DNA of 64,000 bases from NCBI GenBank assembly GCA_003194525.1, contig NBIV01000079.1, positions 186,001-250,000 on the forward strand, in the 5' to 3' direction. The notes beneath the pieces are model-generated. The model worked only from the letters and a program-made list of their open reading frames with translations, searched no databases and had not been told where the DNA came from. This DNA is from Gracilariopsis chorda (Eukaryota; Rhodophyta; Florideophyceae; Gracilariales; Gracilariaceae). The position numbers were made by a program, and so were the translations under genes. Positions 53,791 through 63,886 of the stretch are shown piece by piece; position 1 is the first letter of the stretch; every line of letters begins with the position of its first letter.

Positions 53791-54592
53791 CCAGTCAATG
53801 GTTCTCAACGCTTCAATGGTTCTCAACGCTTCCCGTTGTGATTCTTATTCCTGATTCTTGCCAATAGATTTGAACGATGCTTATCATAAAGCAGGGCCGG
53901 ACTTTATCTTCATAGGTGTTTGATGTTTGGACTCGCGAGCATTTGAAATCGGCGCATTTGGAAAACGGATTTTGTGCACAATTCTGTCTTTCCGGTTTTG
54001 CCCTCGTCCCAAACGCACAACAGCAGCAGCCGCTAGCTCTAGGTGCGGACTTTGTAACGGTACCAAAGAGTTACAAAGGTAGCAATTGCTAGCCCTTGCC
54101 AACAAAACTTCGGTGGATAAGCAAGATAAAAGACCGAGGCAGTTGTGCTCTATTGCGAGCAAAATTATTGCGGCCAACTATCCGATCTCTGTTGATCCGT
54201 CAAACGCCTTAGCACGCTCATAAGGCAGTACGGAATCAAAGCGCATCGCTAACCTGCACATATTTTTGTTCAGTACCCAAGGGTACGCATTTTCAGGATT
54301 TCTGTTTCTATACCACCGAGTCCGCTGTTGTCGGCAGAGTGCAAGATCTTTGCAAGGTTCGCGGATTTCGATCAAAGCCTAGAAGTGGCTTAGGAAGTAC
54401 TAACCTGGGAAACTGGAATTCTTGCTTAGTTCTTCTCGTCCAAAACTTTCATACGGCTTAAAAGGTGGACACAGAAGCCAAGATAGTCCAAGAGTGTGTA
54501 CAGACCATTTTAAAAGGGAACGAATCATCTTTTGCATATCGGTGCTACTGAGATCTGCAGCAGATCTTCAAGACGCGTCTTACATCGTAAAG
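53791..54592. other. Divergent intergenic interval
   Basis: About 800 bp between the starts of the Alba gene and the PLP enzyme gene. It contains TACC/GGTA-type palindromes at 54056-54084 and a perfect GTACCCAAGGGTAC at 54273-54286. No gene is seen. The frame of the PLP gene is open to 54422 but without an ATG. Confidence 0.5.
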
Positions 54593-55744
54593 ATGTCGAG
54601 CGATTCGAAGCCAGAACCAGGTGTATTCTATGTATGTCGCAACAAGAATGAAGATAACACTGTTACAGCCGGCGCTGACGGCCTTATAGATAAAGCGTTG
54701 TGGAGAGACAAGGAAAGCTGTGCGCGGTACTTCGCCAAGCTGTCAATTATAGCTCATGAAACACTACAGAACCTTCGAAGATCAAATGCGAGCGCAGTGC
54801 TTTGGACACCGATGCTACGTGCTCTATCTTTAGGTCCCTCGGTCTTCATAAAACTCGAGAGTGAGCAGATCACAAATTCTTTCAAGGTGCGAGGGGCAAT
54901 CAATTGCGTAAAACACGCGAGCGGAAAGCAGATAGTAACTGCGTCCACCGGCAATCATGCCCTAGCGGTGGCGCATGCAGTTCAGCTGCTGGGCAAGCAG
55001 GGAACTATATTTCTCCCAACAAATGTGGCAGAAGGCAAACTCGCTGCGTTGAAGCAGGCCACAATAACAGCTAACTGTGAGCTCTGGATCTTGGGCAATG
55101 ACTGCCTACAGGCGGAAATCGCAGCTTCTGAACATGCCGCAGCAAACAACGCTGTCTATGTATCCCCGTACAACGATGAGCACGTTATTGCCGGGCAAGG
55201 CACTATAGGGATCGAGATATTAGACTACTTTTCTCGTTCATATCCATCGTTTTCAGGTTCTCGAAAGTGTTGCTACATTACTGTAGGCGGTGGCGGGCTC
55301 ATCTCCGGGATTGCGGCTGTGTTGAAGGCTAATCAACCCGATGAGTGGCGAATTATTGGCTGTTTGCCGCAGAACTCTCCAGTCATGTACGACTGCGTCA
55401 AGGCTGGTTGTGTAGTGGACAGTAATTGCGCAGAAACTTTATCGGATGGGAGCGCAGGTTCGATCGAAGAAAACACTATAACCTTCGAAGCTTGTTCGTG
55501 TTTGGTTGACGCGTGGGCAATTGTAGCGGAAGATGATATCGCAGCGGCCATGTACGACACATTGAAAGATGAGAAAAAACTCTTGGAGGGAGCTGCTGGT
55601 GTCGCTGTCGCCGGTTACAAGAAAGACTCAAAGTGGAGAGAGCAGAACATCTGCATAGCATCAGTTTTAGTAGCATGCGGTGGAAATGTAGATGTTGGTA
55701 CAATTCGTCACGTAATCAGTGTTCAGTCGAAGAAAGGGCAATGA
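54593..55744 (+). CDS. PLP-dependent threonine/serine dehydratase or serine racemase
   Basis: A 383-residue fold-type II PLP enzyme. The cofactor lysine lies in N-S-F-K-V-R-G-A (Lys98). The substrate loop is S-T-G-N-H-A-L-A, and the phosphate-binding loop is the tetraglycine in V-G-G-G-G-L-I-S-G-I near residue 231. G-A-A-G-V-A-V-A and V-A-C-G-G-N follow as in the family. There is no C-terminal ACT domain, so it is the catabolic or racemase type and not the isoleucine-regulated biosynthetic enzyme. The N-terminus is about 60 residues longer than in serine racemase. No clear targeting peptide is seen. The ATG at 54593 is the first in frame. Confidence 0.88.
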   Translation: MSSDSKPEPGVFYVCRNKNEDNTVTAGADGLIDKALWRDKESCARYFAKLSIIAHETLQNLRRSNASAVLWTPMLRALSLGPSVFIKLESEQITNSFKVRGAINCVKHASGKQIVTASTGNHALAVAHAVQLLGKQGTIFLPTNVAEGKLAALKQATITANCELWILGNDCLQAEIAASEHAAANNAVYVSPYNDEHVIAGQGTIGIEILDYFSRSYPSFSGSRKCCYITVGGGGLISGIAAVLKANQPDEWRIIGCLPQNSPVMYDCVKAGCVVDSNCAETLSDGSAGSIEENTITFEACSCLVDAWAIVAEDDIAAAMYDTLKDEKKLLEGAAGVAVAGYKKDSKWREQNICIASVLVACGGNVDVGTIRHVISVQSKKGQ

Positions 55745-55768
55745 GTCTACTTCACATCACTCTTGTAG

Positions 55769-56332
55769 TTAGAATGGCGGGGGAAGCGGTGGCGTTGTGA
55801 ACCACAATGCCCACCGAATGAACACAAGTTGCATAGGTAGGCGTAGAACGGCACCTATCAACGAATCGTTACAAACTAGCTTTCGGGGTTTCTCGAGGAA
55901 GACACAGGCAATATTCCCGGGAAACATTACAATGAGAACTCCAGCCAGGGCGTAAGCAGCAAGAACTTGTGTATTTGCAAACACAAGACCGAAACCTCCA
56001 AACATCAAAACGAAACCCGTTGAGTACAACCAGAAATCCTTGAAGGGAACGAAGATCATCGACGTGTAGAACTCGTATAGGGGTTTGTAGAAATGCAATA
56101 TACCAGCGAACACGGTGTTTATCGCGAGAAGTTGTGAAAAAGTGAACTTAAGCAGCCAGTCTGTATCTTGATAAATGTAAGAACAAATGACCGCAACTAG
56201 CCCTTCAAGAGAAAACATGAGAAACGGAAGCAGCGATGCGACATCCTTGCAAGGTGCCAGGCGCTTGACAAAATACTGGGATGATGGACTCATTCCAGGC
56301 GCAAACTCTGGCGAAAAATGTTTCGATGACAT
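55769..56332 (-). CDS. DoxX-like small membrane protein
   Basis: A 187-residue protein with four hydrophobic segments (about 35-55, 68-90, 105-125, 130-148). The C-terminal half carries the F-P-G-N-I turn and an R-L-P-M-Q-L-V-F-I-R-W-A-L-W stretch, both typical of DoxX/DoxD-type proteins. Family members are poorly characterised redox-related membrane proteins. It ends 25 bp from the stop of the convergent PLP-enzyme gene. Its start is 134 bp from the stop of the PAP2 gene on the same strand, so a shared transcriptional unit is conceivable. Confidence 0.55.
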   Translation of the reverse strand: MSSKHFSPEFAPGMSPSSQYFVKRLAPCKDVASLLPFLMFSLEGLVAVICSYIYQDTDWLLKFTFSQLLAINTVFAGILHFYKPLYEFYTSMIFVPFKDFWLYSTGFVLMFGGFGLVFANTQVLAAYALAGVLIVMFPGNIACVFLEKPRKLVCNDSLIGAVLRLPMQLVFIRWALWFTTPPLPPPF

Positions 56333-56465
56333 AGTGCAATCGCTCTCAATGGGAGCCGTGATTCACGGAGAATTCTAACTGTGAAAATCGAGGCTGGGGC
56401 CTCGTTGTCTAGACGCAAATGAGAGTTGCACGAGAATACACCCTTTCTGCTCTGGGGTTTGAGAG

Positions 56466-57272
56466 TTACCGAGTCTCGTTCCTAGCTGAGAGTCGGCGCA
56501 TTAGCGCAACAAGATCGGGTCCAGCTATGAAAATAGAGGCAACCTGCAGACAAGAAAGTTGATCAATTGAATCGTAATTTGTCAAAACAAATGTCAGCAA
56601 GTACGACTTGTGCGAAGATACGTGTACTGAGGGTCCTGCAAGCGCTAGGTGAGAACCCATGCAACTTACAAATGCGATGGCATATGTGACGAATAGTGCC
56701 CTCCCATGCGTCATGAAATCGAGGCGCGGTAGTGCCCATGGGAGAAGGGCCACGAAAAGCATAGAGTTACATGATCCAACTATCCACCCTGCGACAACCT
56801 GCGGAACCGTATGGTACCCTGCCGAAACACGCCAGTAAGTTGCTATGAGCGCCAGAATAACAAGCATCCCAGCACCCGCTGTCTTTATCAGAGAGTTCAT
56901 ATAGTTCGCCGCATAGCCGAGGAAAGCAAGGGATAAGAAAGAGAGGGACGTAGCATGAGATGACGGCATCCCTGGGTCTTCCTTATGAGTACCATCCGGT
57001 CGTGGTTGCTTAATCAATAGCTTCAAGATTTTCCCGACAGCCGAGTTTGTGACTGAAGCTGTTACATAAAACAGCGTCGGTGCGTCATGGTTGTAAAGTA
57101 AACAACTGGCTACAGCAATAGAGACCGTGTACTTAGTGAGATCCGCAAGAATCGTATTTCTCGGCTGGTGTGCTCTGAGAGACATTCTAGCCGGACGTAT
57201 GCTTACTGATCCACCGCGAATGCTACGCATTGGAGGTGGCGAAGTGAACGTGCTCACGAAACCATAGACCAT
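56466..57272 (-). CDS. PAP2-family lipid phosphate phosphatase
   Basis: A 268-residue membrane phosphatase with all three motifs: K-x6-R-P (K-L-L-I-K-Q-P-R-P), P-S-S-H-A-T in place of P-S-G-H, and R-V-S-A-G-Y-H with the catalytic histidine. About six hydrophobic segments are present. The compact size and motif forms resemble plastid phosphatidate phosphatases (LPP-epsilon/gamma) and dolichyl-pyrophosphate phosphatases, and the first 45 residues are Ser/Arg-rich as in a transit peptide. The likely substrate is phosphatidate or a polyprenyl pyrophosphate. The C-terminal 60 residues after motif 3 are unusually long. The ATG at 57272 is clear. Confidence 0.82.
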   Translation of the reverse strand: MVYGFVSTFTSPPPMRSIRGGSVSIRPARMSLRAHQPRNTILADLTKYTVSIAVASCLLYNHDAPTLFYVTASVTNSAVGKILKLLIKQPRPDGTHKEDPGMPSSHATSLSFLSLAFLGYAANYMNSLIKTAGAGMLVILALIATYWRVSAGYHTVPQVVAGWIVGSCNSMLFVALLPWALPRLDFMTHGRALFVTYAIAFVSCMGSHLALAGPSVHVSSHKSYLLTFVLTNYDSIDQLSCLQVASIFIAGPDLVALMRRLSARNETR

Positions 57273-57591
57273 GTCCTACGGACAGTTATAGACATTCAAA
57301 CGCACCTTTTGTCTATAGGGCGGAAGAAGGCCCAGGAAGCAAGACTCGTTTCGCTGATCTGCTCAACGGCAGTGACGAAGCAGAAGTACAGACAGTATTT
57401 CCTTGCCAAGACCTCAACACTTGCTTTCGGACGCTTTTCCTTCTTAATTGAGCACAATGCTTTCACAGGGACTTGGAGCAACAGCGGCACTCCGCCAAGT
57501 TCATCCTGGCGACCAAAGAGGTTCAATGATATACGTGTCGCAATGGACACCTGGACCCGGGGTTAGGCTGGCTGACTGCTAACTCTAGTAG
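57273..57591. other. Intergenic interval before the piggyBac array
   Basis: About 320 bp. One minus and one plus open frame of about 85 codons overlap almost completely and neither shows a motif. It should hold the PAP2 promoter. Confidence 0.45.
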
Positions 57592-57697
57592 TGTCTATCT
57601 GACCAGCGACCTCATATGAGGTCAATTTTAATTACTCTAGAACTTTATCAAAACCTTTAAACTTTTCCAAAAACTTTTTCGCTTTGATCTTCTCATC

Positions 57698-59897
57698 ATG
57701 TCTTCTACGCCGGCAGCGCTGAACCATGTCCACAACACATCATCAACAGTCGTAGCTGTCACATCAAGCACTATCGCCAACAACATTCGTACACAATGGC
57801 CCCGTCCACAGATCTTCGCAGAACTGTTGGAACATCTGTCAACAGCCGTGCACGTCTGGTTACAAATGACGCTGAATGCAAATGTTATTACGAATCTCTA
57901 TGGAAGTCAACAACGGTACATGGTTCTGTTCTCAATGTTGACATTCGTAAGATCAACAATCGAAATCTTACTTTTCTGACTGTAAAGTTTCGTCTACCGA
58001 ACCGCGAAAAAGAAGTAACTCTACCTCTATCTAGTGTCAAGCTGGGTAGCGGTGTTGACGAAGCCGTGAATGCTGCAGAAGAGCCTATTACCGAGGTTGA
58101 ACCCATTAATACGCAAAATGTGGAGGAAGATGCTCTTGTGACACCATCTCAGATGCAAGTTTTGCAGCCGCAAACAAGTTTATTAAGCGAAAATGCACCA
58201 GTCCAATCAACTGGGATTCATGGTCGTGTGTGGGAAACCTGTACGACGTTGAGTCCTCTGAATGGTTGTATGCAAATGCATCAGTGAAAAGTGGTTGGCC
58301 CAGCTGGAGATTTTATCTCACCGCGTCACGTTCCTCCAAACATGAGTGCATTAGATTTCTTTCTTTGGATGTTCCCTATGCAGCATTTGAAGTTCATGGT
58401 GAACAGAACAAATGTTCGGTTAGAAAGCAAAGACGTTCGGAGGACTTCAGGGGGAGAATTGCTCAAGTTCTTTGTAGTTCTTATCCTCATGACTCGCATT
58501 GAGTTCTCTAACAGACGGGATCTTTGGAGCCTCGAGCCTTTTTCTAAGTTTATTCTTCAGCCAAATATTGGTCTTGCGATGTCACGGAACAGATTTGAAA
58601 TGCTTAGAAGTTCAATATGCTTCAGCGGAAATGGTGTGACTGAAGAGCAGGGAATCGCGCGTTGGTCCTTCGTAACAGATTTTGTGAAGGCAATCAATAA
58701 CCATCGTCGGTCTTTGTCACGCCATCACATGCCTTATGTGTTGACGAAGGAATGTCACGATGGTACGGATTAGGCGGTAATTGGATTGATGTCGGGCTTC
58801 CGCACTATACGGCATTAGACAGAAAGCCGGAAAATGGTCTTGAAATGAAGGCCGTATGTTGTGCACGAAGTGGCATAATGCTGAACATTGAGCTCAATAT
58901 GGGTGCAAATATTCCAGAACAAGTTTTTGATTCTGATAACGCCCATGGAACGGCAGTCTTACTTCGCTTAGTGCAACCATGGTTTGGATCAGAAAGGTTG
59001 GTATGTGCGGATTCCTTTTTTGCATCTGTCAGTACAGCGAAAGCATTACTGGAAAAAGGTTTAAGGTTTACTGGAGTTGTCAAAAATGCTACTCGTGAAT
59101 ATCCCATGACACATCTCTCCGAAACTACTTTATCAGACAGGGGAGATTTTGTATCTATGCTACCGAAAGGAAGCATTATCAATAATGATATAATGGCTGT
59201 AATGTGGATGAACAGAGAAAGAAGGTATTTCGTATCAACCTCTGGCACGGTTAGTCCTGGCTGTCCTATTATTCGAGAAAGGTGGAGACGGGAGGGAAAT
59301 ATTTCTAAGAAAGTGGAATTGGAGGTCGCAATTCCCGAAGTGTGTGAAGAGTATTACGAAAACTGTTCAATTTTCGATCGCCATAACAGATGCAGACAAG
59401 AAGATCTGAATCTGGAGAAGAAAATTGAAGTGAAAGAGTGGTCATTTCGAGTGAACTGCTCTCTTTTATCGATTTGTATTGTGGACGCCTGGAAGTTGTA
59501 CAAAGCCGCAAATGGAACCCGAAACGTGAAAAGTCCGCACCACTTCTATTGCCAATTGGCTGATGAACTAATTGAGAATACATGGGATACCACAGGTCTA
59601 ATGAGCAGAGATGAGCAAGAATGTGAAAATGATCATGAGAAGCCAATGTTTGCAGGCACTGGCTTGGATTTAATGCAGACGAATAGAAGGAGAAAAAACA
59701 AGGATGGCAAGATTACAAAAGCTTTATATCAAGGACGGTGCAGTTTCTGCAAAGGTAATACAAAGTCCAAGTTTTTATGTTCTGGCTGCTATATCAGAAA
59801 GGAAAAAGAAGTGTTTTTATGTCACACTGGTACTAATAGAGATTGTTTTATGAAACACATTGAAGAGTGTCACGGTATAATGAAGTTCAGAAGCTGA
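57698..59897 (+). pseudogene. piggyBac-like transposase, inactivated
   Basis: DDE_Tnp_1_7-type transposase in pieces: 57796-58287, an in-frame TGA at 58285, then 58291-58773, then a -1 shift near 58715 into 58752-59897. Comparison with the copy at 61357 shows that the TGA stands for a Trp codon and that one T has been lost from a T run. Catalytic-core blocks visible are D-E-G-M-S-R-W-Y-G, V-C-A-D-S-F-F-A-S and I-V-D-A-W-K-L-Y. The C-terminus ends in a cysteine-rich zinc module (C-x2-C ... C-x2-C ... C-x6-C ... H-x4-C-H) as in PGBD proteins. The start is uncertain: the ATG at 57698 is in another frame and the ATG at 57796 is in frame. Confidence 0.85.
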
Positions 59898-60220
59898 TGA
59901 AGATGTCCACAACCTTGTCAACCTTCGTTTTTTCTATTAAAAATCCATGTTTGAATGCAAAAGTTTACAATAAGTTCATTTTACCTTTAGCCCCCTACTA
60001 ATTCAATCCGCGTTATTTAGACTTGCTAGATTTTTTAAACTCTATTACGAAACTGCCCCTTTAACAGATGTCACCGTATTCTTTCTGCTGTTCAAGTGGG
60101 TGTTACAAACGTTCTGAGAGTTTAAAGATATTTAGAATTAGTCGAGCTCCCGAAGGAGTTTTGGAGTTTTATGAAACTCAGCGAGGTTCGAACTCATGTT
60201 TTGTTGCTCGCATGTGACCT

Positions 60221-60258
60221 GACGACCACTGAGGTGCTGTTATGGCTCAGTGGTCGTC
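60221..60258. repeat. Perfect 13-bp hairpin in the element's 3' region
   Basis: GACGACCACTGAG and CTCAGTGGTCGTC flank 12 nt. The neighbouring GGTTCGAAC-type sequence at 60184 gives the minus strand a tRNA-like look, but a proper cloverleaf does not form. Confidence 0.65.
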
Positions 60259-60422
60259 TTCTACAAGTACTTATCGTTGAAAGACCACCCAGTTGGCCAT
60301 GTTTCAAGTTCAAAATTTGAAATGTGGGGCCATGCGGATCAGATTTCAATTTTTTTTTTTAATTTTGCGTGCCGTTGCACTGACCTCATATGAGGTCAGC
60401 GCACCGGTCCGATAGACACTAG

Positions 60423-60791
60423 TGTCTATCTAACCAGCGACCTCATATGAGGTCAATACTAATTACTCTAGAACTTTATCAAAACCTTTAAACTTTTCCA
60501 AAAACTTTTTCACTTTGATCTTCTCATCATGTCTTCTACGCCGGCAGCGCTGAACCATGTCCACAACACATCACCAACAGTCGTAGCTGTCACATCAAGC
60601 ACTATCGTCAAAAACATTCGTACACAATGGCCCCGTCCACAGATCTTTTAGTTCAAAGACCACCTGGTTAGCCATATTTCAAGTTCGAAATTTGAAATGT
60701 GGGGCCATGCAGATCAGATTTCAATTTTTTTTTAATTTTGCGTACCGTGGCTCTCACCTCATATGAGGTCAGTGCACTGGTCCGATAGACA
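60423..60791 (+). mobile_element. piggyBac-like element, internally deleted copy 2
   Basis: 369 bp with the same termini and internal palindromes as copy 1. The left 225 bp matches the 5' end of copy 1 up to the CCACAGATCTT segment (end near 60649). The sequence then jumps to the 3' end (TTCAAAGACCACC...). It is a non-autonomous, MITE-like derivative. Both ends abut neighbours through CTAG. Confidence 0.85.
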
Positions 60792-61356
60792 CTAGTGTCT
60801 ATCTGACCAGCGACCTCATATGAGGTCAATTTTAATTACTCTAGAACTTTATCAAAACCTTAGAACTTTTCCAAAAACTTTTTCGCTTTGATCTTCTCAT
60901 CATGTCTTCTACGCCGGCAGCGCTGAACCATGTCCACAACAAATCACCAACAGTCGTAGCTGTCACATCAAGCACTATCGTCAACAACATTTGTACACAA
61001 TGGCCCCGTCCACAGATCTTGGCAGAACTGTTGGAACAACTGTGAACAGCCGTGCTCGTCTGGTTACATATGACGCTAAGTTCAAACATTAATATAAATC
61101 CCTATGAAAATCAACAGCGGTACAAGGTTCCGTCCTCAATGATGACATTCAAAAGGTCAACAACCGGAAGCTCACTTTTCTGCCTGTGAATTTTAGTCTA
61201 CCCAACCAATAAAAAGAAGTCACCTTACATTTATCTAGTATCAAACTAGGTATTGGTGTTCAAGAAAGCGTAAATGCTGCAGAAGAACCTTTTAACGAGG
61301 TTGAACGGATTAGTTCGCAAAATATCGAGGAAGATTCTCTTATAACAACATCTCAC

Positions 61357-63886
61357 ATGCAAGTTCTGCAGCCGCAAACAAGTTCATTAAGCAAAAATGC
61401 ACCTGTCCAATCAACTTTCATCCATGGTCTTATGTGGGAAACCTGTATGATGTTGAGTCGTCTGAATGGTTTTATGCAAATGCATCAATGGAAAGTGGCT
61501 GACCCAGCCGGATATTTTATCTCACCGCGTCACGTTACTCCAAATATGAGTGCATTAGATTTCTTTCTTTGGATGTTCCCTATGCAGCATTTGGAGTTCA
61601 TAGTGAGCAGAACAAATGTTCGGTTAGAAAGCAAAGACGTTCGGAGGACGTCAGGGGGAGAATTGCTCAAATTCTTTGGAATTCTTATCCTCATGACTCG
61701 CATTGAGTTCTCTAACAGACGGGATCTTTGGAGCCTCGAGCTTTTTTATAAGTTTATTCCTCAGCCAAATATTGGTCTTGCAATGTCACGGAATAGATTT
61801 GAAATGCTTAGAAGTTCAATATGCTTCAGCGGAAATGGTGTGACTGAAGAGCAGGAAATCGCGCGTTGGTCCTTCGTAACAGATTTCATGAACGCAATCA
61901 ATGACTATCGTCGGTCTTTTGTCACGCCATCACATGCCTTATGTGTTGACGAAGGAATGTCACGATGGTACGGATTAGGCGGTAATTGGATTAATTTCTG
62001 GCTTCCACACTATAGGACATTAGATAGAAAGCCAGAAAGTGGGCTTGTAATGAAGGCCGTAAGTTGTGCACGAATTAGCATAATGCTGAACATTGAGCTC
62101 AATATGGGTGCAAATATTCCGGAACAAGTGTTTGATTCTGATAACGCCCATGGAACGGCAGTCTTATGTCGCTTAGTGCAACCATGGTTTGGATTAGTGT
62201 GGTGCAACGCCCCAAAGGGGAGAAACACCGAAAGACGTTCGGGATCTTTCCTCCGTGGAGGTGAACCCAATTGGGTAGAGCCCCTCTAGGGGTGGCACGG
62301 CGGAGCCGGTTTGTAAGACCGAGGCCAACCTTCGCGACTAGCGCAACACGGTTTAGGACAAGAATCGGTATCCGCGAGAGCGGGAATGCGTCCTCGCCAG
62401 AGGTAGGTTTCCACGTAATTGGGGATGTGTGAGTGGATGCGCAAACGAGGGCCGCGGATAGCGGGAGGTGCTACACTAGAAAGGGGAAAAGGAAGGGCGA
62501 AGAGGAGGAAGAGAGGACGAAGTGAGTCGCGAGAGCGACGGGGGCGAACGGCGATGCCGGTAACAATATCCCTATACAGGGCGAAACACCAATGCAATTG
62601 GAATAATATGACTCCCAGTGATGGGTCCCTTTAGATTTGCAAGGGAGTTAGATGTCCCGTGGTTCACGGCGTTTCCCCCCAAGGAGGAGTAGAACACGCG
62701 CGCAAGCGGTAACAACTAGAGCCAATTCCCCAGGTTGGGGTCCCTTGTTGGGGAAGCTTTACTGGTGCGACGGCAGTGCGCCGTCGCACTAAGTACTATC
62801 TTCCCAGAAATGGGTGTAAAAATAATAAATACAATTAACTAAAATACTCCACATTTCGTGGCAACATCCACTACTGTCGCCAACTGCCAATTGACCCAAA
62901 ACCGTGTCCCACGTGTCCATATCCACCATATTGGGGCGTAGTTCATATACACACTACACAACCGATAATATCGGGAAAACAATGAAGTACCAGGAATCCC
63001 TCCGTGAGGGCGTTGCACTTCAATTAGGAAGTTTAGTGTATGCAGATTCCTTTTTTGCATCTGTCAGTACCGCGAAAGCATTACTGGAGAAAGGTTTAAG
63101 TTTTACTGGAGTTGTCGAAAATGCTACTTGTGAGTATCCCATGACACATCTCTCCGAACTACTCTATCGGACAGGGGAGATTTTGTATCTATGCTATCAA
63201 AAGGAAGCATTATCAATAATGATATAATGGCTATAATGTGAATGGACAGAGAAAGAAGGTATTTCGTATCAACCTCTGGCACGCTTAATCCTGGGTCTCC
63301 TATTATTCGGGAAAGGTGGAGACGGGAGAGAAATATTTCTAAGAAAGTGGAATTGGAGGTTGCAATTCCCGAAGTGTGTGAGGAGTATTACAAAAACTGT
63401 TCAATGGTCGATCGCCATAGCAGGTGCAGAAAAGATCATCTGAATCTGGAGAAGAAAATTGAAGTGAAAGAGTGGTCATTTCGAGTGAATTGCTCTGTTT
63501 TATGGATTTGTATTGTGGAAGCGTGGAAGTTGTACAAAGCCTCAAATGAAACCAGAAACGTGAAGAGACCGCACCAATTCTATTTCCAATTGGCTGATGA
63601 ACTAATTGCGAATACATAGGATACCACAGGTGTAATGAATAGAGATGAGCAAGAATGTGAAAATGTTGATGAGAAGCCAATGTTTGCAGGCACTGGCTTG
63701 CATTTAATGCAAACCAATAGACGGAGAGAAAACAAGGATGGCAAGCTTACGAAAGCTTTATATCAAGGACGATGGAATTTTTTGAAAGGTAATACAAAGT
63801 CCCAGTTTTTATGTTGTGGGTGCTATATCAGAAAGGAAAAAGAAGAGTTTTTATGTCACACTGGTACTAATAGAGATTTTTTGTGA
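61357..63886 (+). pseudogene. piggyBac-like transposase, inactivated and interrupted
   Basis: Collinear with the copy at 57796-59897. The segment 61357-62197 keeps an open frame through the first catalytic block (C-V-D-E-G-M-S-R-W-Y-G), so here the frameshift and stop of copy 1 are absent. After the 825-bp insertion the frame resumes at about 63028 (Y-A-D-S-F-F-A-S). It is then broken by a shift near 63165, a TGA at 63239 and a TAG at 63617, both replacing Trp codons, and a final frame change near 63875. The two copies thus carry different lesions. Confidence 0.8.
62198..63022. mobile_element. 825-bp insertion with TG...CA ends and 5-bp direct repeats (solo-LTR-like)
   Basis: The insertion splits copy 3 and is flanked by ATTAG at 62193-62197 and 63023-63027. 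It begins TGTGG and ends TTCA, as LTRs do (TG...CA). A 5-bp duplication is typical of LTR integration. Its ends are also imperfect inverted repeats over about 15 bp (TG-x2-GTGCAACGCCC), each followed by a small hairpin. An AATAAATAC segment at about 62823 could be a polyadenylation signal. It has no ORF and is GC-rich and hairpin-rich in its first two thirds. A solo LTR is favoured; a TIR transposon derivative is the alternative. Confidence 0.65.

Larger units (their letters stand above)
57592..60418 (+). mobile_element. piggyBac-like DNA transposon, copy 1 (decayed)
   Basis: Bounded by TGTCTATC at 57592 and its inverse GATAGACA ending at 60418. Inside each end is the palindrome GACCTCATATGAGGTC (57608-57623 and 60382-60397). 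About 2.8 kb in length, containing the transposase pseudogene and a 3' non-coding part with a perfect 13-bp hairpin at 60221-60258. The right end abuts the next element with CTAG between the termini; the left flank reads GTAG. TTAA, the usual piggyBac target, is not at the ends. Confidence 0.8.

Noticed and set aside
60184-60260. tRNA gene in the piggyBac 3' region
   Set aside because: T-loop-like and D-arm-like pieces occur, but no anticodon arm or acceptor stem pairs correctly.
62198-63022. Group I or group II self-splicing intron in the third transposase copy
   Set aside because: The GTGTG start and rich hairpins suggested it, but no domain V or conserved core was found, and the 5-bp direct repeats with TG...CA ends fit an LTR better.
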